Shown here one piece after another: positions 1 to 9,030 of a DNA stretch of 64,000 bases. This stretch comes from Niveibacterium sp. SC-1. GTDB taxonomy: Bacteria; Pseudomonadota; Gammaproteobacteria; Burkholderiales; Rhodocyclaceae. Made by a program: the position numbers and the translations under genes. Positions within the stretch are counted from its first letter, which is position 1, and every line of letters begins with the position of its first letter. The stretch is from assembly GCF_038235435.1 (NCBI RefSeq), contig NZ_CP151275.1:558001-622000 (forward strand), written 5' to 3'. Below the pieces are notes generated by a model that worked only from the letters and a program-made list of their open reading frames with translations, was not told the DNA's origin and ran no database searches.

Positions 1-1
1 G

Positions 2-424
2 CATTCGCGCGTGGCGCGCTCCGAGATCGCCGCGCTCACGACCCTGGGCGTGCCCGAGGTGCGGGTGATTGCGCCCAAGACCCTGTTGCCAACCGACGTG
101 GAGCGCATGGGCGTGCGCGTCTTCCACGACATGCGCGAAGGCCTGCGCGATGTGGACGTGGTGATGATGCTGCGCCTGCAGAGCGAACGCATGCAGGGCG
201 CCCTGCTGCCGTCCAGCCAGGAGTACTTCAAGGTCTGGGGCCTCACGCCCGAGAAGCTGGCGCTGGCCAAGCCCGATGCGATCGTCATGCACCCTGGCCC
301 GATGAACCGCGGCGTGGAGATCGACTCCGCCGTGGCCGATGGTTCCAACGCCGTGATCCTGCCGCAGGTGACCTTCGGCATTGCGGTGCGCATGGCCGTG
401 ATGAGCATGCTGGCCGGCGCCTGA
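2..424 (+). CDS. pyrB: Aspartate carbamoyltransferase, C-terminal part (cut by window edge)
   Basis: This is the C-terminal part of the catalytic chain that condenses carbamoyl phosphate with aspartate in pyrimidine synthesis. The frame is open from base 2 and begins with HSRVARSE, the carbamoyl-phosphate/aspartate-binding segment of the family. Downstream come a PGPMNRG motif and an IDS(A)VADG segment, both typical of PyrB C-termini. The protein ends normally at a TGA, so the truncation is only the window edge. The next gene, 32 bases on, encodes a dihydroorotase homologue without its metal ligands, the partner PyrB has in pseudomonads and many betaproteobacteria. Identification is secure. 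Confidence 0.95.
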   Translation, partial: HSRVARSEIAALTTLGVPEVRVIAPKTLLPTDVERMGVRVFHDMREGLRDVDVVMMLRLQSERMQGALLPSSQEYFKVWGLTPEKLALAKPDAIVMHPGPMNRGVEIDSAVADGSNAVILPQVTFGIAVRMAVMSMLAGA

Positions 425-456
425 GCCGCCGCAACCGGATTCGAGGAAGAACGAGA

Positions 457-1734
457 ATGAAGCTTCACATCGCCAACGGCCGCCTGGTCGATCCCGCCCA
501 CAAGGTCGACGCGACGCGCGACGTGTTCATCGAAGACGACAAGGTCGTCGCACTCGGCCAGGCGCCCGCCGGCTTCAAGGCCGACCGCACGATCGACGCC
601 AGCGGCCTGGTGGTCTGCCCCGGCCTGGTCGACCTCTCCGCGCGGCTGCGTGAGCCCGGCTTCGAATACCGCGCCACGCTGGAGTCCGAGATGCAGGCCG
701 CGATGGCCGGTGGCGTCACCAGCCTCGCCTGCCCGCCCGACACCGATCCGGTGCTCGACGAGCCCGGCCTCGTCGAGATGCTCTGCTACCGCGCGCGCAA
801 CCTGAACTGCGCCCACGTCTATCCGGTCGGCGCGCTGACCCACGCCCTCAAGGGCGAGCGCATCACCGAGATGGCCGAGCTGATGGAGGCCGGTTGCGTG
901 GCTTTCGGCCAGGCCAACGAGCCGGTGCTCAACACCCAGGTGCTGATGCGTGCGATGCAGTACGCCGCCACCTTCGGCTTCCGCGTCTGGCTGCAGCCGA
1001 TGGACCCTTACCTCTCGCGCGGCATCGCCCACGATGGGGAAGTGGCGGCGCGCCTGGGCCTTACCGGCATCCCGGTCGAGGCCGAGACCATCGCCCTGCA
1101 TCGCCAGCTCACGCTGGCGCGCAGCACCGGCGTCAAGCTGCACATCACGCGCCTTTCGTCCGCGGCCGGCCTTGAACTGATCCGCCGCGCCCGCGCCGAA
1201 GGCCTGGACGTCACCTGCGACGTCGCGGTCCACCATCTGCACCTGTGCGACGTGGATATCGGCTTCTTCAATCCGCTGCACCACTTGGTACCGCCGCTGC
1301 GCAGCCAGCGCGACCGCGAGGCCCTGCGCCAGGGGCTTGCGCGCGGCGACATCGACGCCGTCTGCTCGGACCACACGCCGGTCGACGACGACGAGAAGCA
1401 GGCGCCGTTCGCCGAAGCCGCCGCCGGCGCCACCGGGCTCGAACTGCTGCTGCCGCTCGCGCTCAAGTGGGGCGGCGAGATGAAGCTGCCGCTCATCGAC
1501 ACGCTCGCCCGCGTTACCTCGGACGCCGCCCGCATCATGGGGATCACCAAGGGCGGCCACCTCGGCGTGGGCGCCCGCGCCGACGTCTGCATCTTCGATC
1601 CGGAGACCTACCGCCGGGTCAGCCGCGACACGCTCAAGAGCCAGGGCAAGAACACGCCCTTCCTCGGCATCGAGTTGCCCGGCGTGGTGCGTCACACCCT
1701 GGTCGAGGGCCGGGTGATGTACGAGGCCCGCTGA
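457..1734 (+). CDS. pyrC': Pseudo-dihydroorotase (PyrC'/PyrX), structural partner of PyrB
   Basis: The 425-residue protein has the class I dihydroorotase fold and length. Active enzymes carry a D-x-H-x-H-L-R-E-P-G zinc motif; here residues 59-67 read DLSARLREP, so the two metal-binding histidines are Ser61 and Arg63. A CSDHTP segment remains near the C-terminus. In Pseudomonas a similar inactive PyrC' forms a dodecamer with PyrB and is needed for its assembly. That family knowledge, plus the gene order pyrB-pyrC', suggests a scaffold role rather than catalysis. A real dihydroorotase should then be encoded elsewhere. The start ATG follows an AGGAAG-type ribosome site about 8 bases upstream. 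Confidence 0.9.
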   Translation: MKLHIANGRLVDPAHKVDATRDVFIEDDKVVALGQAPAGFKADRTIDASGLVVCPGLVDLSARLREPGFEYRATLESEMQAAMAGGVTSLACPPDTDPVLDEPGLVEMLCYRARNLNCAHVYPVGALTHALKGERITEMAELMEAGCVAFGQANEPVLNTQVLMRAMQYAATFGFRVWLQPMDPYLSRGIAHDGEVAARLGLTGIPVEAETIALHRQLTLARSTGVKLHITRLSSAAGLELIRRARAEGLDVTCDVAVHHLHLCDVDIGFFNPLHHLVPPLRSQRDREALRQGLARGDIDAVCSDHTPVDDDEKQAPFAEAAAGATGLELLLPLALKWGGEMKLPLIDTLARVTSDAARIMGITKGGHLGVGARADVCIFDPETYRRVSRDTLKSQGKNTPFLGIELPGVVRHTLVEGRVMYEAR

Positions 1735-1746
1735 GCCCGCGCCGCC

Positions 1747-2070
1747 GTGAAGCTCATCGACACCGACGGGCTGGAGGCCGCGCTCGCGGCCTTCGCCACG
1801 GAACGCGACTGGGATCGCTTCCATACGCCGCGCAATCTGATCCTCGCGCTCACGGGCGAGGTCGGTGAACTCGCCGAGATCTTCCAGTGGAAGACGGATG
1901 GTCAGGCCGAGGCGGTCATGCAGGGCGAGGAGGCTGAGCATGTGCGGCAGGAAGTGGCGGACGTGCTGCTCTACCTGATGCGCTTGGCGATGGTGCTGGA
2001 CATCGATATCGACGCCGCCGTGCGCGAGAAGATCCGCCTGAACGCACTCAAGTATCCGGCCACGCGCTAG
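1747..2070 (+). CDS. MazG-like nucleotide pyrophosphohydrolase
   Basis: A 107-residue single-domain all-alpha NTP pyrophosphohydrolase of the MazG/RS21-C6 (dCTPase-like) type. The Mg2+-binding pattern is visible as GEVGELAE (about residues 37-44) followed by EVADVLLYL (about 73-81). Such enzymes hydrolyse dCTP or modified nucleotides to monophosphates and clean the nucleotide pool. The gene starts with GTG 12 bases after the pyrC' stop, so it is probably cotranscribed with the pyrimidine genes, which fits a nucleotide-related job. Substrate preference cannot be read from the sequence. Confidence 0.8.
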   Translation: MKLIDTDGLEAALAAFATERDWDRFHTPRNLILALTGEVGELAEIFQWKTDGQAEAVMQGEEAEHVRQEVADVLLYLMRLAMVLDIDIDAAVREKIRLNALKYPATR

Positions 2071-2143
2071 CCGATACGGTGGAGTCCGCGGCCCATCCCA
2101 AGGCCAGCGACCGACCAGGCCCGCCTACGCTGCGGGAAAGACC

Positions 2144-2335
2144 TCAATCCTCGCCCACCCGCTCCATCTCGGGGATGGAGAGGCCGCGGGCCTTGAGCGC
2201 GCGCCGCACCGAGTCGGGCACCGGCCGGCAGGCGCAGTGCTGGGCGTGCGCGAGGTGCCAGGTGACGCGTTGCTCCAGGTTCGCGTTCGGCGGCATCGGA
2301 TGCCGTGCGTGCCAGTCGCGGTTGAGGTGTGCCAT
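2144..2335 (-). CDS. Small conserved-looking protein of unknown function
   Basis: A 63-residue ORF that starts six bases after the stop of the upstream exporter gene, on the same strand, so translation is probably coupled. It contains two cysteines (a CAC triplet after HAQH), several histidines and no membrane segment. The RHPMPPNA and WHLAHAQHCACRP segments look like a compact soluble protein; function is not recognised. The AT-poor third codon positions match the neighbours, supporting a real gene. Confidence 0.5.
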   Translation of the reverse strand: MAHLNRDWHARHPMPPNANLEQRVTWHLAHAQHCACRPVPDSVRRALKARGLSIPEMERVGED

Positions 2336-2341
2336 GAATCT

Positions 2342-3745
2342 CTACTCCGAAGGGACGATGCGCGCGTCGGGACGGCCGCTGGTGCGAGGGTCCAGTTGCA
2401 GGAAGACCGCCGAGGCGATGACACCGAGCAGGCCGATGCAGACAAAAGTCGGATGAAAGACGGTGAGTCCGCCCACGCCCACGGCGTTGGTAGCGCGCAG
2501 GAACCCGCTCAGCAAGGTGGCGGCGATGCCCACGCCCATGCTCATGGACAACTGCATCGTTACCGAGAGCAGGCTGTTGCCGCCGCTGGCCTGGGACTCC
2601 GGCAGGTCCTTGAGCGTGAGCGTGTTCATCACGGTGAATTGCAGGCCGTTGCAGGCGCCGAAGCAGAAGAGCTGGAGCATCAGTAGCGAGCGCGGCGTGC
2701 GGGCGTCGACCGTGGCGAAACTCATCAGCAGGAGACCCACCAGCAAGGTGTTGCTGACCAGCACGCGGCGGTAGCCGAAGCGATCGACGATGCGGCTGAC
2801 CAGCACCTTGGAGCACAGTGCCGCCAGCGCCACTGGCATCATCATCCAGCCTGCCTCGACCGGCGAGAGCTGCAGCCCGAGCTGCAGCATCAGCGGCATC
2901 AGGAAGGGCATGCCGCCGGCACCCAGGCGCGCGAACAGATTCCCAAGAATGCCGACGGCATAGCTATTGATGCGGAAGAGTTCCGGATTGAAGAGTGGCT
3001 GTTCCTTGCGCACCGCATGCAGCCAGTAGGCGACCAGCCCGCCGGCGCCGCCGACCAGCAGGAGCAGCGAGAACGCGTGCGAGATGTGCAGCTCGCCCAT
3101 GCCTTCGAGCGCGAGCGAGACAAGCGTGACCGAGATGCTGAAGAGCAGGAAGCCCGCCAGGTCGAAGGGCGTGGGCGTCGCGTCGCGGAAGTCGGGCATG
3201 AAGCGTCGCGCGAGCACCAGCCCGAGTACGCCCACCGGCAGGTTGATGAGGAAGATCCAGTGCCACGAGACTTTCTCCGAGAGCCAGCCGCCTAGCAGCG
3301 GTCCGAGCAAGGGGCCGAGCAGGGCCGGCATGGTGGCGATGGACAGGGCGTTGAGCAGCTCGTCGCGCGGAAAAGTGCGCAGGACCGCGAGCCGGCCCAC
3401 CGGCACCAGCAGCGCGCCGCCCACGCCTTGCACCACGCGGCTGGCGATCAGTTGGCCCAGGCTGCGTGACTCGGCACAGAGGAAGGAGCCCAGGGTGAAG
3501 AGCGCGATCGCCAGGAGGTAGATGCGGCGCGTGCCGAAGCGGTCGGCGAGCCAGCCGGAGGCCGGCATCAGGAGGGCGACGGTGAGCATGTAGGCGATCA
3601 CCACCATCTCCATGCGGAAAGGGCTTTCGCCCAGGTCGCGCGCCATCGAGGGCAGGGCCGTATTGACGATGGTGCCGTCGAGGGTCTGCATGAAGAGACC
3701 GACGGCGACGAGATACAGCAAACCCCGGTGGGACGACGCAGCCAT
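2342..3745 (-). CDS. DHA2-family MFS multidrug exporter (EmrB/QacA type)
   Basis: A 467-residue inner-membrane drug:proton antiporter with about 14 hydrophobic segments, the DHA2 pattern. The first helix carries GLFMQTLDGTIVNTALPS, the classic motif D1 of EmrB/QacA. The motif-A-like loop reads GWLADRFGTRR, and motif C is visible around GPLLGPLLGGWL. The start is set at MAASSHRG because an AAGGAG site lies just upstream; an upstream in-frame methionine would add 16 unlikely residues. No membrane-fusion partner (EmrA) is adjacent, so substrates and partners are unknown. The small gene downstream is probably in the same operon. Confidence 0.88.
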   Translation of the reverse strand: MAASSHRGLLYLVAVGLFMQTLDGTIVNTALPSMARDLGESPFRMEMVVIAYMLTVALLMPASGWLADRFGTRRIYLLAIALFTLGSFLCAESRSLGQLIASRVVQGVGGALLVPVGRLAVLRTFPRDELLNALSIATMPALLGPLLGPLLGGWLSEKVSWHWIFLINLPVGVLGLVLARRFMPDFRDATPTPFDLAGFLLFSISVTLVSLALEGMGELHISHAFSLLLLVGGAGGLVAYWLHAVRKEQPLFNPELFRINSYAVGILGNLFARLGAGGMPFLMPLMLQLGLQLSPVEAGWMMMPVALAALCSKVLVSRIVDRFGYRRVLVSNTLLVGLLLMSFATVDARTPRSLLMLQLFCFGACNGLQFTVMNTLTLKDLPESQASGGNSLLSVTMQLSMSMGVGIAATLLSGFLRATNAVGVGGLTVFHPTFVCIGLLGVIASAVFLQLDPRTSGRPDARIVPSE

Positions 3746-3876
3746 GGAACTCCTTCGCAAGCGCTCAGCTGCTATCGAGTGCGCCGGCGACACGGGGTTC
3801 CGCGCATCCGCCCGCGTGCGTGCCGCGCGTCAAGCGCGCGTCGCAGTCCAGTCGGCTTCCTCGCCCAGCTCGTGGC

Positions 3877-4524
3877 TCAGGGGAAGAGCGGCGTGCCTTC
3901 CCAGCCGTAAGGGCCGACCTCGTAGCGCACGCGTTCATGCAGGCGGAAGCCGCCGGCCTGCCAGAACTCGAAGCTCACCGGTACGAGCCGGAATCCGGAC
4001 CAGAAGGGCGGGCGCGGTACCTCGCCCAGGCCAAAGCGCGCGCCGAGCTTGGCGACGCGGGTTTCCAGCGCCCAGCGGCCGGGTAGCGGCTCAGACTGGC
4101 GCGAGGCCCAGGCGCCGATGCGCGAGGCACGCGGCCGCTCGGCAAAGTAGGCGTCGGCCTCTTCCGCAGTCACCGGCTGCACCTTGCCCTGGATCCGTAC
4201 CTGGCGCTGCAGGCTCCTCCAGTGGAAGAGCAGGGCCGCGCAGGGATTCGCGGCCAGGTCCTGCGCCTTGCGACTGCCAAGGTTGGTGTAGAAGACGAAA
4301 CCGCGCGTATCGAAGTTCTTGAGCAGCACCATGCGCGAGGAAGGCATGCCGTCCGGATCCACGGTGGCCAGGCTCATGGCCTCGGCATCGGCGGGCTCCG
4401 AGCGGCGCGCCTGCTCGAGCCAGTTGCCGAAGAACGGGAAAGGGTCCGCGAGTGCGTCGATCATGCGGCGAGTCTGCGCGCGCCCGCGCGCGAGCCTCCT
4501 GATCTCGCGCAAGACCGGCAGCAT
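3877..4524 (-). CDS. pdxH: Pyridoxamine 5'-phosphate oxidase
   Basis: FMN-dependent oxidation of pyridoxamine- or pyridoxine-5'-phosphate to pyridoxal 5'-phosphate. The family signature is clear: ATVDPDGMPSSRMVLLK in the FMN-binding N-terminal barrel, GFVFYTNLGSRKAQDL in the middle, and the C-terminal WSGFRLVPVSFEFWQ and LHERVRYE. At 215 residues it matches the usual length. The ATG lies four bases after the preceding LysR stop with a GGAG overlapping the gap; a second possible start is Met21 (4464), from which the conserved DPFPFFGNWL begins. The upstream LysR gene on the same strand is probably unrelated in function. Confidence 0.92.
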   Translation of the reverse strand: MLPVLREIRRLARGRAQTRRMIDALADPFPFFGNWLEQARRSEPADAEAMSLATVDPDGMPSSRMVLLKNFDTRGFVFYTNLGSRKAQDLAANPCAALLFHWRSLQRQVRIQGKVQPVTAEEADAYFAERPRASRIGAWASRQSEPLPGRWALETRVAKLGARFGLGEVPRPPFWSGFRLVPVSFEFWQAGGFRLHERVRYEVGPYGWEGTPLFP

Positions 4525-4528
4525 CTCC

Positions 4529-5494
4529 TCAGGCGTCGGTGCAGAAGGGCGCCAGCGCCTCGGCGTCCGCGTGCAGGGCCCGCTCCTCCGCGAAGGCCGC
4601 GATCAGGTAGTCGATGGTCGCGCGTACCCGCGCGGCGAGCAGGGCGCGATGCGGATACTGGATCGCCATGTCGAGCGGGGCGGGATGGTGCAGCCCCGCC
4701 AGGAGGACGCGCAGGCGGCCGGCCTGCAGATGCTCCCAGGCGTGGTGGGCGGCAACCTGGGTGATGCCCAGCCCGATTGCCGCAGCCTCGGTGGCCGCCA
4801 GCGAATCGCTGACGACCAGGCCGGGCGCGATCGCCTGCTCGGCGATCGCGCCGCTGGCGTCGCGGAACTCCCAGCTCGCATGGCGTCCGTTGAGGAAACG
4901 CAGGCCGATCAGGCGGTGGCGGGCGAGATCCGCCGGTATGCGTGGCACGCCCTGCGCCGCAAGATAGGCGGGCGAGGCCACGAGGATCTGGCGCATGGCG
5001 CAGACGTGGCGCGAGATCAGGCTGGAGTCCCTCAGCACGCCGCCGCGCAGACCCAGGTCGTAGCCCTCGCGAACCAGATCGACCCTGCGGTCGTCGAAGT
5101 CGATTTCCAGGCGGATGCCGGGATAGCGGGCCTGGAAATCGCTCAGCAGGGGCACCAGGAAGATCTGCCCGAAGGCCACGCCGGTGGAGAACTTCACGCG
5201 GCCGGCCGGCGCACCGTGCTCGGCGGCGACGCTGTCGACCGCGGCGTCCAGGGCGGCGAGGGCTTCGCGGGCACGTTCGAGAAAGTTGCTGCCTTCGGGG
5301 GTGAGTTGCAGCGCGCGCGTACTGCGGTTCATCAGGCGCACGCCCAGGGCGCCTTCGAGGCCGGCAACGTTCTTGCTCACGGCGGCCGCCGAGATGCCGA
5401 GCACCCGGGCCGCCGCGGCAAAGCCGCCGAGTTCGGCCGCATGGGTGAAGGAGAGCATCGCGCGCACGCGCTGGCTGGCGTCCATGGCATCCAT
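4529..5494 (-). CDS. LysR-family transcriptional regulator
   Basis: A 321-residue regulator with an N-terminal winged helix-turn-helix (residues 8-65, GGFAAAARVLGISAAAVSKNVAGLE) and a type 2 periplasmic-binding-like effector domain from about 90. It resembles the CrgA/DmlR subgroup. The reading frame stays open far upstream over the oxidoreductase gene, but the homologous region begins at MDAMDASQRV, so ATG 5494 (or 5485) is the start. It is divergent from the NAD(P)-binding oxidoreductase at 5681 with 186 bases between, the usual arrangement for a LysR regulator and its target. Confidence 0.9.
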   Translation of the reverse strand: MDAMDASQRVRAMLSFTHAAELGGFAAAARVLGISAAAVSKNVAGLEGALGVRLMNRSTRALQLTPEGSNFLERAREALAALDAAVDSVAAEHGAPAGRVKFSTGVAFGQIFLVPLLSDFQARYPGIRLEIDFDDRRVDLVREGYDLGLRGGVLRDSSLISRHVCAMRQILVASPAYLAAQGVPRIPADLARHRLIGLRFLNGRHASWEFRDASGAIAEQAIAPGLVVSDSLAATEAAAIGLGITQVAAHHAWEHLQAGRLRVLLAGLHHPAPLDMAIQYPHRALLAARVRATIDYLIAAFAEERALHADAEALAPFCTDA

Positions 5495-5680
5495 TCCGCT
5501 ACCTGGGGTTGGGAATGATATGCCGATACATGGGCTTATCGGATCGAATCCCGCCCTGCAGACTGCCCTCATCGCAAGGCAACAAGGGGCTAGCCCGGGC
5601 TTGCCTGCATCCCTCCCGGGGGCGGCCACCGCGAGGTGGCGGTCCTGGAGGCCCCAGATTCCCCAACAGGAGCAGACGCA

Positions 5681-6349
5681 ATGAGCACGACAACTGGCAA
5701 GACCGTGGCAATCCTCGGCAACGGCGTGGTGGGCGTGGCGCTGGCGAAGGGCTTTGTCGCGCGCGGCAATGCCGTAGTCTTCGGCACCCGCGATGCGCAG
5801 GGCGAAAAGACGCAGCAGGCCCTGCGCGAAGTGCCCGGCGCCCGCGCATCGAACTATCTGGCGGCGGCCCGCGAAGCCGATCTCGCGGTGATCGCCCTGC
5901 CCTGGGACGGGTTGGTCCAGACGCTTGAGCCCCTGGGGGAAGCGCTCGCTGGCAAGCTGGTGATCGACGCCAGCAATCCGCTGGAATACAGCGGCGGTGC
6001 GCCGCAACTGGCCATCGGCCATACCGATTCGGCCGGCGAACGGGTGCAGCGCCTCCTGCCCCAGGCAAGGGTGGTGAAGACCTTCAATTGCGTGACCGCC
6101 AGCCACATGGTCGATCCGCAGCTGCCGGGCGGCGAGCCGGACATGTTCATTGCCGGCGAGGACGCCGCCGCCAAGGCCGAGGCGGCCGCCTGGCTCAAGG
6201 CTTTCGGCTGGCGTTCGGCGATCGACCTGGGCGGCATTGCGGAGAGCCGCCTGCTGGAGGCGCTGGCGATGCTGTGGATTCGCTACGGCGTCACCCGCCA
6301 GCACTGGAGCCACGCCTTCAGCCTGCTCGGCCAGGCCGCCGAGGGCTGA
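5681..6349 (+). CDS. NAD(P)-binding oxidoreductase (NpdG/F420-dependent reductase-like)
   Basis: A 222-residue Rossmann protein with the dinucleotide motif GNGVVGVALAKGF near the N-terminus and FGTRDAQ where the adenosine ribose or phosphate is contacted. VIDASNPL and VVKTFNCV follow, as in the 'NADPH-dependent F420 reductase / NADP oxidoreductase coenzyme F420-dependent' family, which is common in bacteria that lack F420. The substrate is therefore unknown. A CAGGAG ribosome site sits 7-8 bases before the ATG, which excludes the longer upstream start. It is probably controlled by the divergent LysR. Confidence 0.82.
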   Translation: MSTTTGKTVAILGNGVVGVALAKGFVARGNAVVFGTRDAQGEKTQQALREVPGARASNYLAAAREADLAVIALPWDGLVQTLEPLGEALAGKLVIDASNPLEYSGGAPQLAIGHTDSAGERVQRLLPQARVVKTFNCVTASHMVDPQLPGGEPDMFIAGEDAAAKAEAAAWLKAFGWRSAIDLGGIAESRLLEALAMLWIRYGVTRQHWSHAFSLLGQAAEG

Positions 6350-6372
6350 GCCTCAGTCGGCGTTAGCGGGCC

Positions 6373-6672
6373 TCAGTCGGCTTCGGCGTGGGCCAGGGCC
6401 TGCAGCGCGGCGGGGCTGGCGCCGTGCACCGCGACGCGTTTGGCGCGCGAACTGGCACCGCTCAGGAGTGTGAGCTGGGCGCGCGGCACGCCCAGCCTTT
6501 CGGCGAGGAAGGCGAGCAGGGCCTGGTTGGCCTTGCCGTCCACCGGGGGCGCGGCGAGGCGGATCTTGAGGGCCTCGCCGTGCAGGCCGGCCAGCCCGGT
6601 CCTGCGTGCGCCGGGCTGGATGTGCAGCGTGAGGATCGCGCTGCCGTCGGCCTGCAGCTGCAGCCAGCTCAT
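6373..6672 (-). CDS. yggU: DUF167 (YggU) family protein
   Basis: A 99-residue protein with the DUF167 hallmarks: QPGARRTGLAG, a central LKIRLAAPPVDGKANQALL segment, and a C-terminal LLSGASSRAKRV. Function is unknown in the family. It is the last gene of the yggS-proC-yggT-yggU run, a widely conserved order, and starts 13 bases after the YggT stop, so it is almost certainly cotranscribed. Confidence 0.9.
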   Translation of the reverse strand: MSWLQLQADGSAILTLHIQPGARRTGLAGLHGEALKIRLAAPPVDGKANQALLAFLAERLGVPRAQLTLLSGASSRAKRVAVHGASPAALQALAHAEAD

Positions 6673-6685
6673 TGCGGTCCTGGCC

Positions 6686-7258
6686 TCAGGCGAGGAAGGC
6701 GGCCGCGATGCGCAGATGCAGGTTGGTGAGGACGAAGAGCAGTACCTGCACGATCAGCAGCACCACCAGGGGCGAGAGGTCCACCCCACCCACCGGCGGC
6801 AGGCGTCGCGCCAGCGGTGCGAGGAAGGGGCGCGCCAGCGCGTTGACCAGCGGCGCCAGCGGCGCGCGCGGATTGACCCAGGACAGCACCGCCGCGACGA
6901 TCACCACGATCATCACCAGGTGCAGCAGGTTGCGCATCAGCTCGACGGCGCCGATCAAGAGCACCCCGGCCAGCATGAAGGGGCTGGCCTCGAAGTGGCG
7001 GCCCAGCCACAGCGTGGCCAGCACCAGCAAGACCTGGATCAGCCAGGCCGGCACCCAGCAGGACAGGTCCAGCCCGCCGCGCGAAGGCAGGACCTTCTGC
7101 ATCGGCCGCACGGCCCAGTCGGTGGTGGCGAGGATGAACTGCCCCAGGGGGTTGATGAAGGAAATACGCAGCCAGCGCATCAGCGCGCGGGTCAGCAGCA
7201 GCACGGTAAAAAAGCTTGCGGCGGCGTTCAGCAGTAGCAGCAGGATGCCCGTCAGCAT
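6686..7258 (-). CDS. yggT: YggT family integral membrane protein
   Basis: A 190-residue inner-membrane protein with two copies of the YggT repeat. Each copy has a hydrophobic helix followed by an FINPLGQFI or WVNPRAPLAPLVNALARPFL segment, and each is preceded by a helical hairpin. The start at MLTGILLLLL is chosen because an in-frame upstream methionine would place about 32 charged residues before the first helix. The family is linked to osmotic shock tolerance and to cell-envelope or division functions in some bacteria, but its role is not settled. It lies in the proC operon. Confidence 0.88.
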   Translation of the reverse strand: MLTGILLLLLNAAASFFTVLLLTRALMRWLRISFINPLGQFILATTDWAVRPMQKVLPSRGGLDLSCWVPAWLIQVLLVLATLWLGRHFEASPFMLAGVLLIGAVELMRNLLHLVMIVVIVAAVLSWVNPRAPLAPLVNALARPFLAPLARRLPPVGGVDLSPLVVLLIVQVLLFVLTNLHLRIAAAFLA

Positions 7259-7465
7259 TCTCTGGGGTCTCCGGTCTATAGGCCCGATGGCAGGAAAAGG
7301 GAACTGGAAGGAGTGGATCCTCGCACGCCGCTGCGGTTCCTGCCTTGACCGCACCGGATACCTTGGGTCGCGACCACCGGATGCCGGCGGCGGGGCCCGG
7401 GGCTACGCGCAGGGGTGGTCGCCCGGTCGGGACGCTTCCGCCGCGGAGCCTCGGGCCGTGGCCCT

Positions 7466-8278
7466 TCAGTCACGCCCCAGCTCTTCACCCATCTGCTCGC
7501 CACGGGCGCGCGCGGCTTCCAGCGCCCGGGCGACCAAGCCTTTGAAGCCATCGGCCTCCATGGCGGCGAGTGCGGCAGCGGTCGTGCCGCCCTTGGAGGT
7601 CACGCGGGCACGCAGGGTGCCGGCGTCCTCGTCGCTCTCGGCGGCCAGGCGCGCGGCGCCCAGCACGGTGTCGATGGCGAGCCGGCGAGCGGTTTCCGCC
7701 TCCAGCCCGAGGGCGGAGCCACCTTCGATCAGCGCCTCGATGAAGTAGAAGACATAGGCCGGGCCGCTGCCCGAGAGCGCGGTGACCGCGTCGATCTGGG
7801 TCTCGTCCTCCAGCCACGCCACCGATCCGACCGCGCCGAGAATGCGGGCGGCCGCTTCGCGATCGGCGCTGCTGACCGCTGGCGTGGCCGCGAGACCGGT
7901 GGCGCCGGCGCCGATCAGGGCGGGCGTGTTGGGCATCGCACGCACGATGCGGGCGTGCCCGCCCAGCCAGCGCGACAGGTCGGCAATGCGCAGGCCGGCG
8001 GCGATCGAGACCACCAGGGTGTGGCCGAGCTTGCCGGCCGCCGTGGCCAGGGCTTCGCGCATCTGCTGCGGCTTGACCGCCAGGACCAGCACGTCGCAGG
8101 CCAGTGCCTGGGCGTCCAGCGCGGCGGCGGTACGGATGCCGAAGCGGGCGCTCAGGCGCTCGCGGCCTTCAGCCAGCAGCTCGACTGCCTGGATGTCGCT
8201 GGCGGCAAAGCCCTGCTTGACCAGACCGCCGATCAGGGCGGCTGCCATGTTGCCGCCGCCGAGGAAAGTGATTTTCAT
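7466..8278 (-). CDS. proC: Pyrroline-5-carboxylate reductase
   Basis: Last step of proline synthesis, reducing pyrroline-5-carboxylate with NAD(P)H. The 270-residue protein opens with ITFLGGGNMAAALIGGL, the dinucleotide-binding motif, followed by VLAVKPQQM and the RAMPNTPALIGAG loop. The C-terminal helical dimer domain carries TALSGSGPAYVFYFIEAL and RVTSKGGTTAAAL. Length and motifs are complete. It lies between yggS and yggT; the 207-base gap before yggT holds no recognisable gene. Confidence 0.96.
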   Translation of the reverse strand: MKITFLGGGNMAAALIGGLVKQGFAASDIQAVELLAEGRERLSARFGIRTAAALDAQALACDVLVLAVKPQQMREALATAAGKLGHTLVVSIAAGLRIADLSRWLGGHARIVRAMPNTPALIGAGATGLAATPAVSSADREAAARILGAVGSVAWLEDETQIDAVTALSGSGPAYVFYFIEALIEGGSALGLEAETARRLAIDTVLGAARLAAESDEDAGTLRARVTSKGGTTAAALAAMEADGFKGLVARALEAARARGEQMGEELGRD

Positions 8279-8328
8279 GTGTGTGCTCGTCTTGCGTAGA
8301 AAATGGCCCGCCGTGCGGCGGAGCGTGT

Positions 8329-9030
8329 TCAGTTTGCAGGCAAGGGCGCGGGGCGGACGCCGAAAAGTGCACTGCCCACGCGCACCAGGGTCGCACCCTC
8401 GGCGATCGCGGCTTCAAGATCGGCGGACATGCCCATGGACAGGGTGTCGAGGGCAAGGCCCGCGTCGGCCAGTTGCTCGCGCAGCCGGCGTACTTGCGCA
8501 AAGCGCGCGCGCAGGACGGCCGCGTCCTCGCTCGGCTCGGGAATCGCCATCAGCCCGCGCAGCCGCAGCCGCGGCAGGGTCTCGACATGGCGCGCCAGGG
8601 GCAGCACCGCCTCGGGCGCCACGCCCGACTTGGAGGCCTCGCCGCTGACATTGACCTGGATGCAGACATTGAGCGGCGGCAGATGCGCGTCGCGCTGCTC
8701 GGACAGGCGATCGGCAATCTTCTCGCGCTCGAGCGAGTGCACCCAGCTGAAATGATTGGCGATGGTCCGCGTCTTGTTGCTCTGGAGCGGGCCGATGAAA
8801 TGCCATTCGAGTCCCAGCGATTCCAGTGCCGCTACCTTGGCGGCACCTTCCTGGGCGTAGTTCTCGCCGAAGGCCGCCTGGCCGGCCGCGGCGAGCTCAC
8901 GGACTGCCTCGGCCGGGAAGGTCTTGCTCACCGCCAACAGGCGCACCGAGGCCGGGTCGCGGCCGGCCACCTGACAGGCGTCGGCTATGCGTCGGCGAAC
9001 GGCTTGCAGCTTGGCCGAGAGGGCTGTCAT
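8329..9030 (-). CDS. yggS: YggS family PLP homeostasis protein
   Basis: A 233-residue PLP-binding TIM-barrel protein (alanine racemase N-terminal fold) that controls pyridoxal phosphate homeostasis. Lys in VRLLAVSKTFP is the PLP lysine. HFIGPLQSNKTR, GVAPEAVLPL and LSMGMSADLEAAI are all family signatures. It is the first gene of the proC operon and is divergent from pilT with 83 bases between, a conserved pairing in beta- and gammaproteobacteria. Confidence 0.95.
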   Translation of the reverse strand: MTALSAKLQAVRRRIADACQVAGRDPASVRLLAVSKTFPAEAVRELAAAGQAAFGENYAQEGAAKVAALESLGLEWHFIGPLQSNKTRTIANHFSWVHSLEREKIADRLSEQRDAHLPPLNVCIQVNVSGEASKSGVAPEAVLPLARHVETLPRLRLRGLMAIPEPSEDAAVLRARFAQVRRLREQLADAGLALDTLSMGMSADLEAAIAEGATLVRVGSALFGVRPAPLPAN

